DNA of 40,107 nt from JAHEJX01 sp041605955 (GTDB taxonomy: Bacteria > Actinomycetota > Acidimicrobiia > Spongiisociales > UBA5794). Every line of letters begins with the position of its first letter. Position 1 is the first letter of the stretch. The DNA lies in assembly GCA_041605955.1 (NCBI GenBank), contig JBFIXI010000037.1:1-40107 (forward strand). Direction: 5' to 3'. Both the position numbers and the translations under genes were made by a program. The notes below the pieces were generated by a model. That model ran no database searches and was not told the DNA's origin. It worked only from the letters and a program-made list of their open reading frames with translations. Positions 13,479 through 21,604 of this stretch are shown in pieces.

Positions 13479-15019
13479 TCATGCACCAGGCAAGCGCATC
13501 CAGAACCGGTACATGGTGCTGCAGATGAGCGGGTACCTCTGCTCCAGGGCATGCCAGTTGGACAGATTGCGAGCCGTCGGATCGTTCGGGAATGACCGGC
13601 GGTAGAGGTCCCGGATCCGGCCAGACGCCAATTCGAAGCCGAGCAACTCGAGATCCAGTGCTTCGAGCGCCCGCTGGATCCGGGGAAGATCGAAGCGATC
13701 TTCGTGGGCATGGAAGAACAGGTCCCGACAGCCGCTGAGCGAATAGAAATCCGGAACGTCCACGACACGGCGCGCAGGCGAGTGCGGCGGCAGCTCTTCA
13801 CCGCCGACCGAGTGGCTCGTATCCCCGAGATCGTGGGCTCGAGGCCAAGCTCAGCGATGATCGCCTTCGCCGCGTCCAGGAATCTGCGACCGTGCGAGCT
13901 GTACAGGCCGAGCTTCATGAGCCCCCCTGGGCGGACCAGGCTCGGTAGCTCGGCCCATCCCTGCTCCGGATCGGCCATGTGGTGGAGAACGCCCATGCAC
14001 TCGATGACGTCGAACACCTCGTCCAGCGTCGCCAGCCCGGCGATGTCGGCCTGGGCGAAGCGGAGATTCGAGATGTTGAGCCGCTGGGCCTGGTAGGCAC
14101 CGTACGTGAGTGCCGTCATGCTCAGATCGATCGCCAGCACGTTGGCGCCCGCGTACCGCATGGCTGTCATCGCGGCGTGCCGCCCGGTTCCGGCGCCGGC
14201 GATCAAGATCTGCGGCCGGTCGACATCGATCTCGGCTGCCAGCTCTGGGCTACCGATCGCTGCGGCAACCGAATCGCCAAACCGCCGCGCCCGGCGCGAT
14301 CCCATCTGCCGCTACCGCGGATACGGGCGCTCCTCATACTGAGCGCGAACGGCGTGCGACACCGGGTCTGTGATCGCAGTGACACGTGGTATCTGTGTCG
14401 CCAACGCCCGTTGGGCCACGGGCTCGACCAAATGCCGCCGGAGCAGCTCTTGCTCGCGATCGCCTCTCGCCGGGGCTGTCGACACCTTGAAGGCGGGGAG
14501 GATCTCTGTCAGTGGTCGATACAAGGCGTACACGAGCACGTGCGCACCGGCCGGTTGGGCGTCGTTCGTGATCATGAGGCCCAAGGTGGTGAGCCGGTCG
14601 GCTTCTCCAGGGGTTTCGTCGTATGCCCACTCGATGATCTGCATTTGCAGCCCGATCGCCGCCAGCAGCTCCGGGGATGCATCGACCTCGGCGCCCGACA
14701 CCGCCGCCTCGAGCCAACCCCGCCGCAGGGCGACAGTCAAGGTCTCCACTGATTCGCTGGTCAGAAGAGAGTCGGAAAGCAGTCGCAGCATCAGCGGGCT
14801 CGAGAGGGCAGCGCCGACTCCAGCCCGGACCTCGGGGGACAACGTGGCTTCGGTTCTCAGCACAGCCACCGCCTCGGTAACGGCAGGCGTGGCCTCCAAC
14901 CGGCCGACGGCATGTGGCATCAATCGCTGATGATTCACCCTCTCGTCGGCGGCGAGGGCTGTCACTGCGTCGTCGATCGGTCCGGCCGCGTGGTCGGGTG
15001 ACCGGATGAGCCCTGTCAC
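13479..15019 (-). pseudogene. SAM-dependent methyltransferase gene broken by an amber codon and a frameshift
   Basis: One long gene is readable from GTG 15019. The first segment ends AVRAQYEERPYPR at TAG 14312-14314. The same frame continues at once with RQMGSRRARRFG and the Rossmann motif ILIAGAGTGRHAAM, VLAIDLS and CMGVLHHM, so the stop is internal. Homologues have a conserved PYPRW here, and TGG to TAG would give this stop. Around 13815-13840 one base is missing, and the C-terminus continues in the next frame as VVDVPDFYSLSGCRDLFFHA to the stop at 13479. Total length would be about 513 aa, with an N-terminal helical domain, as in large methyltransferases linked to TPR proteins. Substrate unknown. 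Confidence 0.8.
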
Positions 15020-15038
15020 CTGGGTACGGCCCTCCGGC

Positions 15039-15098
15039 TCAGGCGTCCGGCATATGCCGGATCAGCATCGAATCATCCGCGACGTGCTTGTGCACCAT
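15039..15098 (-). CDS. Possible 19-aa leader peptide
   Basis: ATG 15098 is preceded by GGGGAGG at ideal spacing and encodes MVHKHVADDSMLIRHMPDA, ending 19 bp before the methyltransferase start. It lies between operator e and that gene, so it could be a leader or the remnant of a longer gene. The frame can also be opened at ATG 15149 without a ribosome-binding site. Confidence 0.3.
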   Translation of the reverse strand: MVHKHVADDSMLIRHMPDA

Positions 15099-15176
15099 GA
15101 CATCCTCCCCGAAGATCCTCGAGCCGTCGTGTGTGGGCGTCAGAGCCATGCCTACACCAGATAGGGCGCCGAGGAA

Positions 15177-15193
15177 TCACCCGTGGGGGGTGA
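15177..15193 (-). promoter_or_regulatory. TCACCC-N5-GGGTGA site e
   Basis: TCACCC (15177-15182), GTGGG, GGGTGA (15188-15193), perfect arms. It lies between the 3' end of the LuxR gene (15235) and the leader and methyltransferase genes, so it most likely controls the latter. Confidence 0.65.
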
Positions 15194-15234
15194 AGGGCAT
15201 CGGTCGTCGACTCGGGGGCGCCAGATGTCGTGAG

Positions 15235-17496
15235 TCAGATCAGCCCGAAACGGCGAGCACCCGCAACTGCCTCGGACCGGCTGGAGACACCCAACTTGCG
15301 ATAGATGCTGGAGCTGTGTGTCTTGACGGTCTCGGGCGATATCCCCAGCTCGCGAGCGATCTGACGACGGGTCAGATCGGTCTGAAGCAATCGGAGCACT
15401 TCCCGCTCCCGATCGCTGATCGCGTCGATATCCAGCGTGCGGCTGGACGACGGCACCCGCTCTGCTTGAACCTCCACGAGCTTCTGCACGAAGCGTGGTT
15501 CACGTAGCCCGTTCATCTCTTGCCGTGCCGCTTCGACGTGCTGCGCGGCTTGCCGGTGGTCGCCGGCTCGATGGGCCATCTCGGCGTTGCATAGTGCGAC
15601 GAAAGTGGCGCCCTGGGGGAGTCGCGTCTGTTCGGCCACCTGCTTGACGATCGCCACGGATCTCGAGACGTCGTCGTCGTCTCCGGTCCAGAGGAGTGCG
15701 AGTGCTCCGAGCAATGCACCAATCGGGGGCTGGTCGAAGCGGTCGAGCCAGGAGAGCGACTTTCGCGCCAGGTGGTCAGATGCCGCGGTATCGCCCATGA
15801 CGAACCGCACCAGTGCTTCGATACCTTCGGGTAAGAGCGTGGCGAACAGGGTCGCTGGGGAGCGTCCGGCCCGGCGGACCAGCTCGAGAGCCTTCGAATA
15901 CTCGCCAGTGATGTACCGGGTGGTCGCCGCAAGGCCCAATGCCCGGCCCTGATCCTCTCCTAGATGATGGGGGCGCGCTACGGCAACGGTTTCGGCAAGT
16001 TGTTCCATCTCTCGCGAGCAAGCCCACATCTCCTCGAGAGTCCCGCCGGCCAGCAGCGTGAACCATTGCAGCTGCAGGCCGCCTGCGCGCACGGCCTGTC
16101 CGGCGATGGTCGACGAGTCGACGCCGAGGGCGATCTCCAAGGAATGGGCAACTTTGGACCATTCGCCGATCTGGACCGCTGCGTCGCCGGCGAGGACCGC
16201 GAGTGCCGGTGCATGGCGGATTTCCGATTCGGGCAGCGCGGCGATCCACGTGAGCATCGTCCGGAACAGACCGCGTTGGAGCAGGCGATAGCCGTGGCCG
16301 TGTATCAGGTCGGCGGCTGTATCCCAGTCGGCGGCGTCGAGCGCGTATCGAATCGCCTGTGCGAAGTAGCCACGCTCGGCGCACCACGCCGCCGCCCGTC
16401 GACGGAGCAGGCTGCTGCGGCCGGGCACCCGGTGCTGCAACTCAGCCAGTAGCCATTCGGAGAAGAGGTCGTGATACTCGAAGACATCTGGCCGTTCTTT
16501 GTCCACTCGAGTGATGAAGAGTCGCCGCCCGGACACTTGATTCAACAGTTGCACAGCATCTTCGGCGCCCGTCACGGCAGTACAGCTCTCTGGCGTGAGA
16601 ATGTGGAGCACAGAGGTGTCGAGTAGGAATTCTCGAAGTCGGGAAGGAAGCTGGGCAAACACCTCCTCAGCGAAATAGGCGCCGAGGTGTCGATCGTGGC
16701 TCGAATAGCGGAGCAGCGTTCCTTCGCGATCCGTGCGTGATTCTTGCGCTGCCAGCCCGGCGAGGCAAAGGCCGGCTGCCCAGCCTGCCGCGTGTTCGTT
16801 CACGACGCTCGCGACTTCCGGCGATACGTCGATCCCGAGCCCCTCGGTCATCAACCGGTACGCCTCCTCATCGTCAAACCGGAGCTGTTCCACAGAGATC
16901 GTTCTCAATGCGAGGTTGGCGCGACGACGGGCGAGCCCGAGGGCAGGCTCGGATCGAGATCCGATGATCCACCGCCAGGACTCGGGCAGCGCGTCGAGAA
17001 GAGAGGCGCACAACTCAATCACGGGATCGGACGAAACCCGGTGGAAATCATCCAGGGTCGTGACGATCGGTTCGCCGCTCTCGGCGACGCCGTCGATCAG
17101 CGCAGCTGCGATCGCCCGCGGGGATGCCCCCTGCTCGGCGCGCTGATTGGCCGGTTCGGCAGCCTCCGGGACGGCGGAGGCCACCGACGCCACGAGATAA
17201 CGAACGAACACGCCCGGGTCGTCGTCGGATTCGTCCAACCTCAGCCACGAGACCCGACTCGTCGTGTTGCTCGCCCACTCCACCAGGAAGGCGGTCTTGC
17301 CATAGCCAGCAGGTGAGACCACCACCGTGAGTGCGGGCATGTTGTCCGGATCGAGCCGATCGCGAAAACGCGGGCGAGAGACGTGATGGTCGCTTACAGG
17401 AGGTATGGAGATCTTGGACCGAAGCAGCAGACCGCCGGCCAGGCTCTGTCCCGCAGTCTCCACATCTGGTCTGAAGTCACGTTTCGCGTCGTGCAT
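15235..17496 (-). CDS. Large LuxR-family (LAL/MalT-type) transcriptional regulator
   Basis: 753 aa from ATG 17496. Order of parts: an N-terminal STAND-type NTPase with Walker A SPAGYGKTA (about residues 61-69) and Walker B-like TTLDDFHRV (about 144-152); a winged-helix and helical middle; a long TPR-like sensor region (about 390-670); and a C-terminal LuxR HTH, AISDREREVLRLLQTDLTRR and SPETVKTHSSSIYRKLGV. This matches MalT/AcoK-type activators, which bind ATP and a ligand and recruit polymerase at repeated sites. The ligand is unknown. It sits next to one inverted-repeat site (15177) and within 5 kb of four more, making it the natural candidate to bind them. Upstream comes a BASS transporter gene in the same direction, 230 bp away. 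Confidence 0.92.
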   Translation of the reverse strand: MHDAKRDFRPDVETAGQSLAGGLLLRSKISIPPVSDHHVSRPRFRDRLDPDNMPALTVVVSPAGYGKTAFLVEWASNTTSRVSWLRLDESDDDPGVFVRYLVASVASAVPEAAEPANQRAEQGASPRAIAAALIDGVAESGEPIVTTLDDFHRVSSDPVIELCASLLDALPESWRWIIGSRSEPALGLARRRANLALRTISVEQLRFDDEEAYRLMTEGLGIDVSPEVASVVNEHAAGWAAGLCLAGLAAQESRTDREGTLLRYSSHDRHLGAYFAEEVFAQLPSRLREFLLDTSVLHILTPESCTAVTGAEDAVQLLNQVSGRRLFITRVDKERPDVFEYHDLFSEWLLAELQHRVPGRSSLLRRRAAAWCAERGYFAQAIRYALDAADWDTAADLIHGHGYRLLQRGLFRTMLTWIAALPESEIRHAPALAVLAGDAAVQIGEWSKVAHSLEIALGVDSSTIAGQAVRAGGLQLQWFTLLAGGTLEEMWACSREMEQLAETVAVARPHHLGEDQGRALGLAATTRYITGEYSKALELVRRAGRSPATLFATLLPEGIEALVRFVMGDTAASDHLARKSLSWLDRFDQPPIGALLGALALLWTGDDDDVSRSVAIVKQVAEQTRLPQGATFVALCNAEMAHRAGDHRQAAQHVEAARQEMNGLREPRFVQKLVEVQAERVPSSSRTLDIDAISDREREVLRLLQTDLTRRQIARELGISPETVKTHSSSIYRKLGVSSRSEAVAGARRFGLI

Positions 17497-17726
17497 CCCG
17501 AGGGGCGAAAGTGTACCGCTGAGCAGTTTCTTGGAAGAGAGACCCAGGGTTGTAAGGACGCCGGCGCCTGCGGGCCGCTCACCAGAACTGGCTGCGCCAG
17601 CTCGAGAGCCTGGACCGGCTCGTCGATCTCAGGGGAGCTGCGATCCCGGCGCCCCGGCTCCGACCGCATCTTCACCAACACCATGCATGCTGACGAGGTG
17701 GCGAGGTTCGAACTCTGAACCCTCGG
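17497..17726. other. 230-bp gap before the LuxR-family gene
   Basis: Contains the upstream region of the LuxR gene. A plus-strand stretch reads QNWLRQLESLDRLVDLRGAA and could be a gene remnant, but it lacks a start. No TCACCC-type site is present here. Confidence 0.3.
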
Positions 17727-18605
17727 TCACGCGGCCATCGCGGTTTCGCGCTCTTTGTGGAACAACACGAGCGCGAACGTGAATCCGCTGATCAGCATCC
17801 AGAGCCCGTAGAGCGCAGGTATGACCGACATGGGCGGCGAGTCGAGTGAGACCAGCGCCACCGTGATCGCAAGCGCGGCGTTCTGGATCCCGACCTCGAC
17901 GGCCACGGTTCCAGCTTGCAGCCGTGGGAGGCCGGCCCACGACCCGACCCAGAAGCCGACGGACAGTGCCGTTGCGTTCAGCAAGATGAGCGCGGGCGCA
18001 AACTCGGGGCCCTGGTCCACCACCAGCTCCCAGTTCTCTACGAGCAGGGCGCTCACAATCGCGAACAACACGACGCCCGAGAAGACCTTTCCGGCCCTCT
18101 GCGTCCGATCAGCCAGGCCCGGGCGGCGCCATCGCATCAGCATTCCAACAGCCAACGGGACGAGGGTTATCGCCGCCACCTCGAGCATGGTCCGGACAAA
18201 CGGAACGGTGACTGCGCCGCCACCTATTTCGAAAGCATCGACCGCCCACGACAGAAGCAGCGGGACGGTGAGCCACGACACTGAGCCGGAGAGAGCGGTG
18301 AGCGTCACCGACAGAGCTCGATCGCCATCTGCGACGTGCACGATCACATTGGAAGTGGCTCCGCCGGGTGCGGATGCCAGAAGGATGATGCTGACCGCCA
18401 CAACAGGATCCAGCGGAAGTGCGAACGCGATCGCAAAGGCCACCGCGGGAAGCGCGAGTAGCTGAAGACCGAGCCCTACGGCAACCGCCCGTGGTGCTAG
18501 GAGTACCCGCTTGAAATCGGCCCAATCCACGGCAAGTCCGAGCGTGACCATCATCGCAAACACCGCTACCGGAAGGCCGATCTGTGAGAGAGCACTTTGT
18601 TCCAT
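17727..18605 (-). CDS. Bile acid:sodium symporter (BASS) family transporter
   Basis: 292 aa from ATG 18605. It has nine to ten hydrophobic segments over the whole length, the normal size for the family. Family signatures are ILLASAPGGATSNVIVHVAD (the core crossover motif near residue 75-95) and VEVGIQNAALAITVA near residue 240. BASS proteins use a sodium gradient to import organic anions such as bile acids, pantothenate or 2-keto acids; the substrate here is not predictable. The N-terminus is MEQSALSQIGLPVAVFAMMV without a cleavable signal. It may be co-transcribed with the LuxR regulator downstream, in which case its substrate might be linked to that regulator's ligand (inference). Confidence 0.9.
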   Translation of the reverse strand: MEQSALSQIGLPVAVFAMMVTLGLAVDWADFKRVLLAPRAVAVGLGLQLLALPAVAFAIAFALPLDPVVAVSIILLASAPGGATSNVIVHVADGDRALSVTLTALSGSVSWLTVPLLLSWAVDAFEIGGGAVTVPFVRTMLEVAAITLVPLAVGMLMRWRRPGLADRTQRAGKVFSGVVLFAIVSALLVENWELVVDQGPEFAPALILLNATALSVGFWVGSWAGLPRLQAGTVAVEVGIQNAALAITVALVSLDSPPMSVIPALYGLWMLISGFTFALVLFHKERETAMAA

Positions 18606-19030
18606 CGCCTGTAGTCCTCGATTCAGCGGTTTCTGTCACGAGACCAGCGACGACAGCTCAGCCAGCACCACGGGGGACACACGACTCGATTCAACATCGG
18701 TTGCTCGGTCGGCCATCAACCCCTCGTCTGTCGCAACGGTCCCTGTCGTTGCTGCAACCCTTGACGGCCAGGACCGGTGGTTCAGGGTCCGCACCCTACC
18801 TATCGGGGCCGGTGCACCCGGGCCTGACGATGCTCCGATCTCTGGGACTCGATCCCTTCGAGGCCGGAAACATGCGCCCTAGGCCCTGTTCCCTCTCGAG
18901 GCGCGCCAAGTCGCCGCGCTGCAGGACAGGGCTCCGTCGTGCGTGGCGTCCGCGCCATTGGGTACATCACGGTCGGTAGGCGTAGGGACCCCAAGGGGAA
19001 TCACCCCCGAGTCGGGTGGCATCGGCAGGG
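18606..19030. other. 425-bp gap without a supported gene
   Basis: No coding frame is convincing on either strand. Short symmetrical pieces occur: GGGACTCGATCCC near 18843-18855, and TCACCCCCGAGTCGGGTG near 19001, which has 7 rather than 5 bases between its arms. The gap must contain the promoter of the BASS gene and the 3' end of the glutamate dehydrogenase transcript. Confidence 0.4.
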
Positions 19031-20386
19031 CTACGGCCAGACGCCGCGCTCGACGAGGATCTGGCGGCACCTGCCGACCGCTATCGAGGTAGCCGCTATG
19101 CGATAGTCGGGTTTGCAGACGGCCGGATCATGGGGGCGCACCTCCGACCAGCGGTCCTGATGGGTCTCGAACGAATCGATGAGGGCGGCCCGGCGGTCGA
19201 CGACCTCTTCGGTGGCCGTGTTCATCTTCACCCGCAGCCGGTCGTGGACTGCCTCCTCGGTCCACTGTTCGTTCTGCAGGTTCTGCACCCATTCCAGGTA
19301 GGAGACGACCACGCCGCCGGCGTTGGCCAGGATGTCCGGCAACACCGGGATCCCCCGCTCAGCCAGGATCACATCGGCTGCCGGTGTCGTGGGGCCGTTG
19401 GCGGCCTCCACCACCAGCCGGGCCTGTACCCGAGGGGCGTTCACGCTGCTGATCTGGTTCTCGAGTGCGGCTGGTACGAGGATGTCGCACGGCTGCTCCA
19501 GGACCTCCTTGGGGGCCAGCGTCCTGGTATGCGCGGTTCCCACGACGCTGCCCGTTTCCTTCTTGTGGGCCTCGACCGCCTCGAGATCGAGACCGTCGGG
19601 TTCATGGACCCCGCCCCGTGAGTCGCTGACTCCCACGATGATCGCCCCCAGCGAGCGGAAGATGAAGGCGGCCTCACGACCGGCGTTGCCGAACCCCTGG
19701 ATCACAATCCTCGTGTCGGCGATCCCGTCCACCGCGGGCAGGGCACCGATCTCGAGGAACCGCTCGGTGCAGTACACCACGCCCTGGGCGGTCGCCGTGG
19801 CCCTACCGGGGATCCCTCCGATGTCGAGCGGCTTGCCCGTCACCACCGGCAGGTTGTTGTTGCCGGGGTGCATCATGTTGTAGGTGTCGTAGACCCAGGC
19901 CATCGTCTGCGAGTTGGTGTACAGATCCGGAGCCGGGATGTCGGTGTGGGGCCCGATGTTGTCGCCAAGCGCCGACACGAACCGACGAGTGATGCGGCGC
20001 TTCTCTTCGTCCGTCAGGTTGGTCGGGTCGCACTCGACGCCTCCTTTGGCACCACCAAACGGCACGTTCAGGAGGGCGCACTTCCAGGTCATCCACGTCG
20101 CCAGTGCCTTCACCTCGTCGGCATCCACGTTGGAGTGGTAACGAATGCCTCCCTTGCCCGGTCCGCGAAGCGTGCTGTGGAGGACGCGGTACCCCTTGAA
20201 GATGTGAACGTACCCGTCGTCCATCACGATCGGCAGCGACACCTCGATGATGCGCTCGGGCTCGAACAGCCGCTCCGAGATCCCGCGCCAACCTCTCAGG
20301 TGGTCGGCGAAGGGCGCGGCGTTCATGAACTGACGGCGAGCGATGTGGTGCAGATTGAGGTCCTCGCCAACCTCAGGCGCGGTCAT
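19031..20386 (-). CDS. gdhA: Glu/Leu/Phe/Val dehydrogenase family, glutamate dehydrogenase
   Basis: 451 aa from ATG 20386, with GGAGGAG upstream; the frame extends to 20461 as upstream shadow. Signature elements: RGPGKGGIRYH (substrate-binding lysine near 78), WKCALLNVPFGGAKGG (catalytic lysine near 114), HTDIPAPDLYTNSQTMAW with the catalytic aspartate near 154-160, then a Rossmann domain with IVIQGFGNAGREAA for NAD(P). It interconverts glutamate with 2-oxoglutarate and ammonia in the cytosol. About 420-450 aa is the hexameric small type; whether it uses NAD or NADP cannot be told. With PEP carboxykinase nearby it links amino-acid breakdown to gluconeogenesis. Confidence 0.93.
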   Translation of the reverse strand: MTAPEVGEDLNLHHIARRQFMNAAPFADHLRGWRGISERLFEPERIIEVSLPIVMDDGYVHIFKGYRVLHSTLRGPGKGGIRYHSNVDADEVKALATWMTWKCALLNVPFGGAKGGVECDPTNLTDEEKRRITRRFVSALGDNIGPHTDIPAPDLYTNSQTMAWVYDTYNMMHPGNNNLPVVTGKPLDIGGIPGRATATAQGVVYCTERFLEIGALPAVDGIADTRIVIQGFGNAGREAAFIFRSLGAIIVGVSDSRGGVHEPDGLDLEAVEAHKKETGSVVGTAHTRTLAPKEVLEQPCDILVPAALENQISSVNAPRVQARLVVEAANGPTTPAADVILAERGIPVLPDILANAGGVVVSYLEWVQNLQNEQWTEEAVHDRLRVKMNTATEEVVDRRAALIDSFETHQDRWSEVRPHDPAVCKPDYRIAATSIAVGRCRQILVERGVWP

Positions 20387-20522
20387 GGATCTCCTCCGGC
20401 TCGTGCTGCCACCGTCCTTCGCCAGACGCCGCTCCAGAATAGGGACCGGGGACCCGGCCAAGGCTGGTTTGGCGCCTCGCTAGCGTGACCCTGGATCGCT
20501 GAGTGAAGGAGCGCGGTAACGA

Positions 20523-20772
20523 ATGGGCTCATCGACCGCAAACGAGATCGACCACGGCCGGACGCAGGGGCGACCGGAGGCCGATCGCTACGCAGCGCTC
20601 CTCCGAGAGCGGTTCCCGGACCTGAACCCGAGATCGACGACCTCTTCTTTCTCGAGGCGCTGAGCCCCGCGCCCCCCTATTCGCCGCGCTGAGAGCCGGC
20701 GGACACGAGCCGTCCCTCTACCAAGGGACCGAGGCCGCCGTCCGCTCGTACTGGAAGCAGATCACGGCGTGA
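20523..20772 (+). pseudogene. Small gene broken by two one-base deletions
   Basis: ATG 20523 has GAAGGAG upstream and reads MGSSTANEIDHGRTQGRPEA then DRYAALLRERFPDL. The protein sense continues in the next frame as PEIDDLFFLEALSPAPP and then in the third frame as LFAALRAGGHEPSLYQGTEA and AVRSYWKQITA to TGA 20772. Restoring one C in each of two C runs (after AAC near 20627 and at 20672-20677) gives one about 83-aa acidic protein. Homopolymer sequencing error is a strong alternative to real decay. No family is recognised. Its end overlaps the convergent SRPBCC gene by 11 bases. Confidence 0.6.
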
Positions 20773-21445
20773 GGCGCGCGACCTCCGCTCGCTCCTTCAC
20801 GGCGAGCAGCATCTCCCGGCTCATCACGAAGCCGACGGGTTCGAGGAGCAGCGGCGAGAAGAAGAGCCGTTCGGCCATCGAACTGCCGAACCCGCTCTTG
20901 CCGCGTTCGATGAGACGACACGCGTCGTCGCCGTCGGGGATGACGTGGAAGGCCCACAGGGCGTCGACGGTGTGCGTCGATACCGCGCCCGGCGCGTCCT
21001 CTCCTGGTTTGCTGGTCAAGACGAGCGATCGGCCCGGCTCGAGAAGAGCGACATGGAGGGGTGGTGCCGTGGGGTGGAGGCGAATGGTGTCTCCCACGGC
21101 GAGTGTCTGATGTTGGGGGAGAATCACGTCGGTGTTCGTGATGTGACACCCGATGAGGTTCTCGAGTCGCTCGAAGGAGTAGAACCCGCCTCGCTCCTGC
21201 CCGATCTGAACGATCCACGGCCAAACGCCCTCTGGGGGCGCCGCAATCGACACGGCACGGGTGAACTCCCATGCGGAATCCTCGATGAGGTACTCGCCGG
21301 GCAACGTGGGATCTGGCTCACCTGGCCGCGAACCCCAACGTTTGCGCCACGAGCTGTGCCACGGCGCAAAGACGTGGTACACGATCTGAACGAGCGCCGA
21401 TGCCGTGCGCCGGAATGAGCGCTGCCGCGCCCGGTTGTGCTCCAT
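20762..21445 (-). CDS. SRPBCC (START/polyketide-cyclase fold) protein
   Basis: 227 aa from ATG 21445; the ribosome-binding site is weak, and an upstream start to 21502 remains possible. After a basic N-terminus (RARQRSFRRTASALVQIVYH) comes an SRPBCC-type domain: TRAVSIAAPPEGVWPWIVQI, GQERGGFYSFERLENLIGC, a beta-rich middle (GDTIRLHPTAPPLHVALLEP, RSLVLTSKPG) and a C-terminal helix. It probably binds a hydrophobic ligand in a helix-grip cavity. Similar proteins are common in actinobacteria and have no set function. It converges with the broken small gene at 20523-20772. Confidence 0.75.
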   Translation of the reverse strand: MEHNRARQRSFRRTASALVQIVYHVFAPWHSSWRKRWGSRPGEPDPTLPGEYLIEDSAWEFTRAVSIAAPPEGVWPWIVQIGQERGGFYSFERLENLIGCHITNTDVILPQHQTLAVGDTIRLHPTAPPLHVALLEPGRSLVLTSKPGEDAPGAVSTHTVDALWAFHVIPDGDDACRLIERGKSGFGSSMAERLFFSPLLLEPVGFVMSREMLLAVKERAEVARLTP

Positions 21446-21604
21446 CACCCCATCTTGGGCCAGATCTCGTCTGCGAGCGAGGGCCGTCCGGTACGAGCCC
21501 AACCCGATGGGCGGAGATGGAGTCCGGCGGCAACACCCTCGTGATCGAGTACCAGTTCAACGCTGCGCTCCGGCGGAGCCGTGATGGATCGCATCCTCAC
21601 CGTC

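Noticed and set aside
14995..15023. GGTGAC...GTCACC pair around the methyltransferase start
   Set aside because: Arms are 12 bases apart and overlap the start codon; it does not fit the N5 motif and may be chance.
17700..17716. tRNA-like GAGGTTCGAACTC
   Set aside because: Only a T-arm-like piece; no acceptor stem, anticodon arm or D arm could be folded around it.
19000..19020. TCACCC-CCGAGTC-GGGTG, resembling the regulon motif
   Set aside because: Spacer is 7 rather than 5, the right arm ends GGGTGG, and it is not placed before a start codon at the usual distance.
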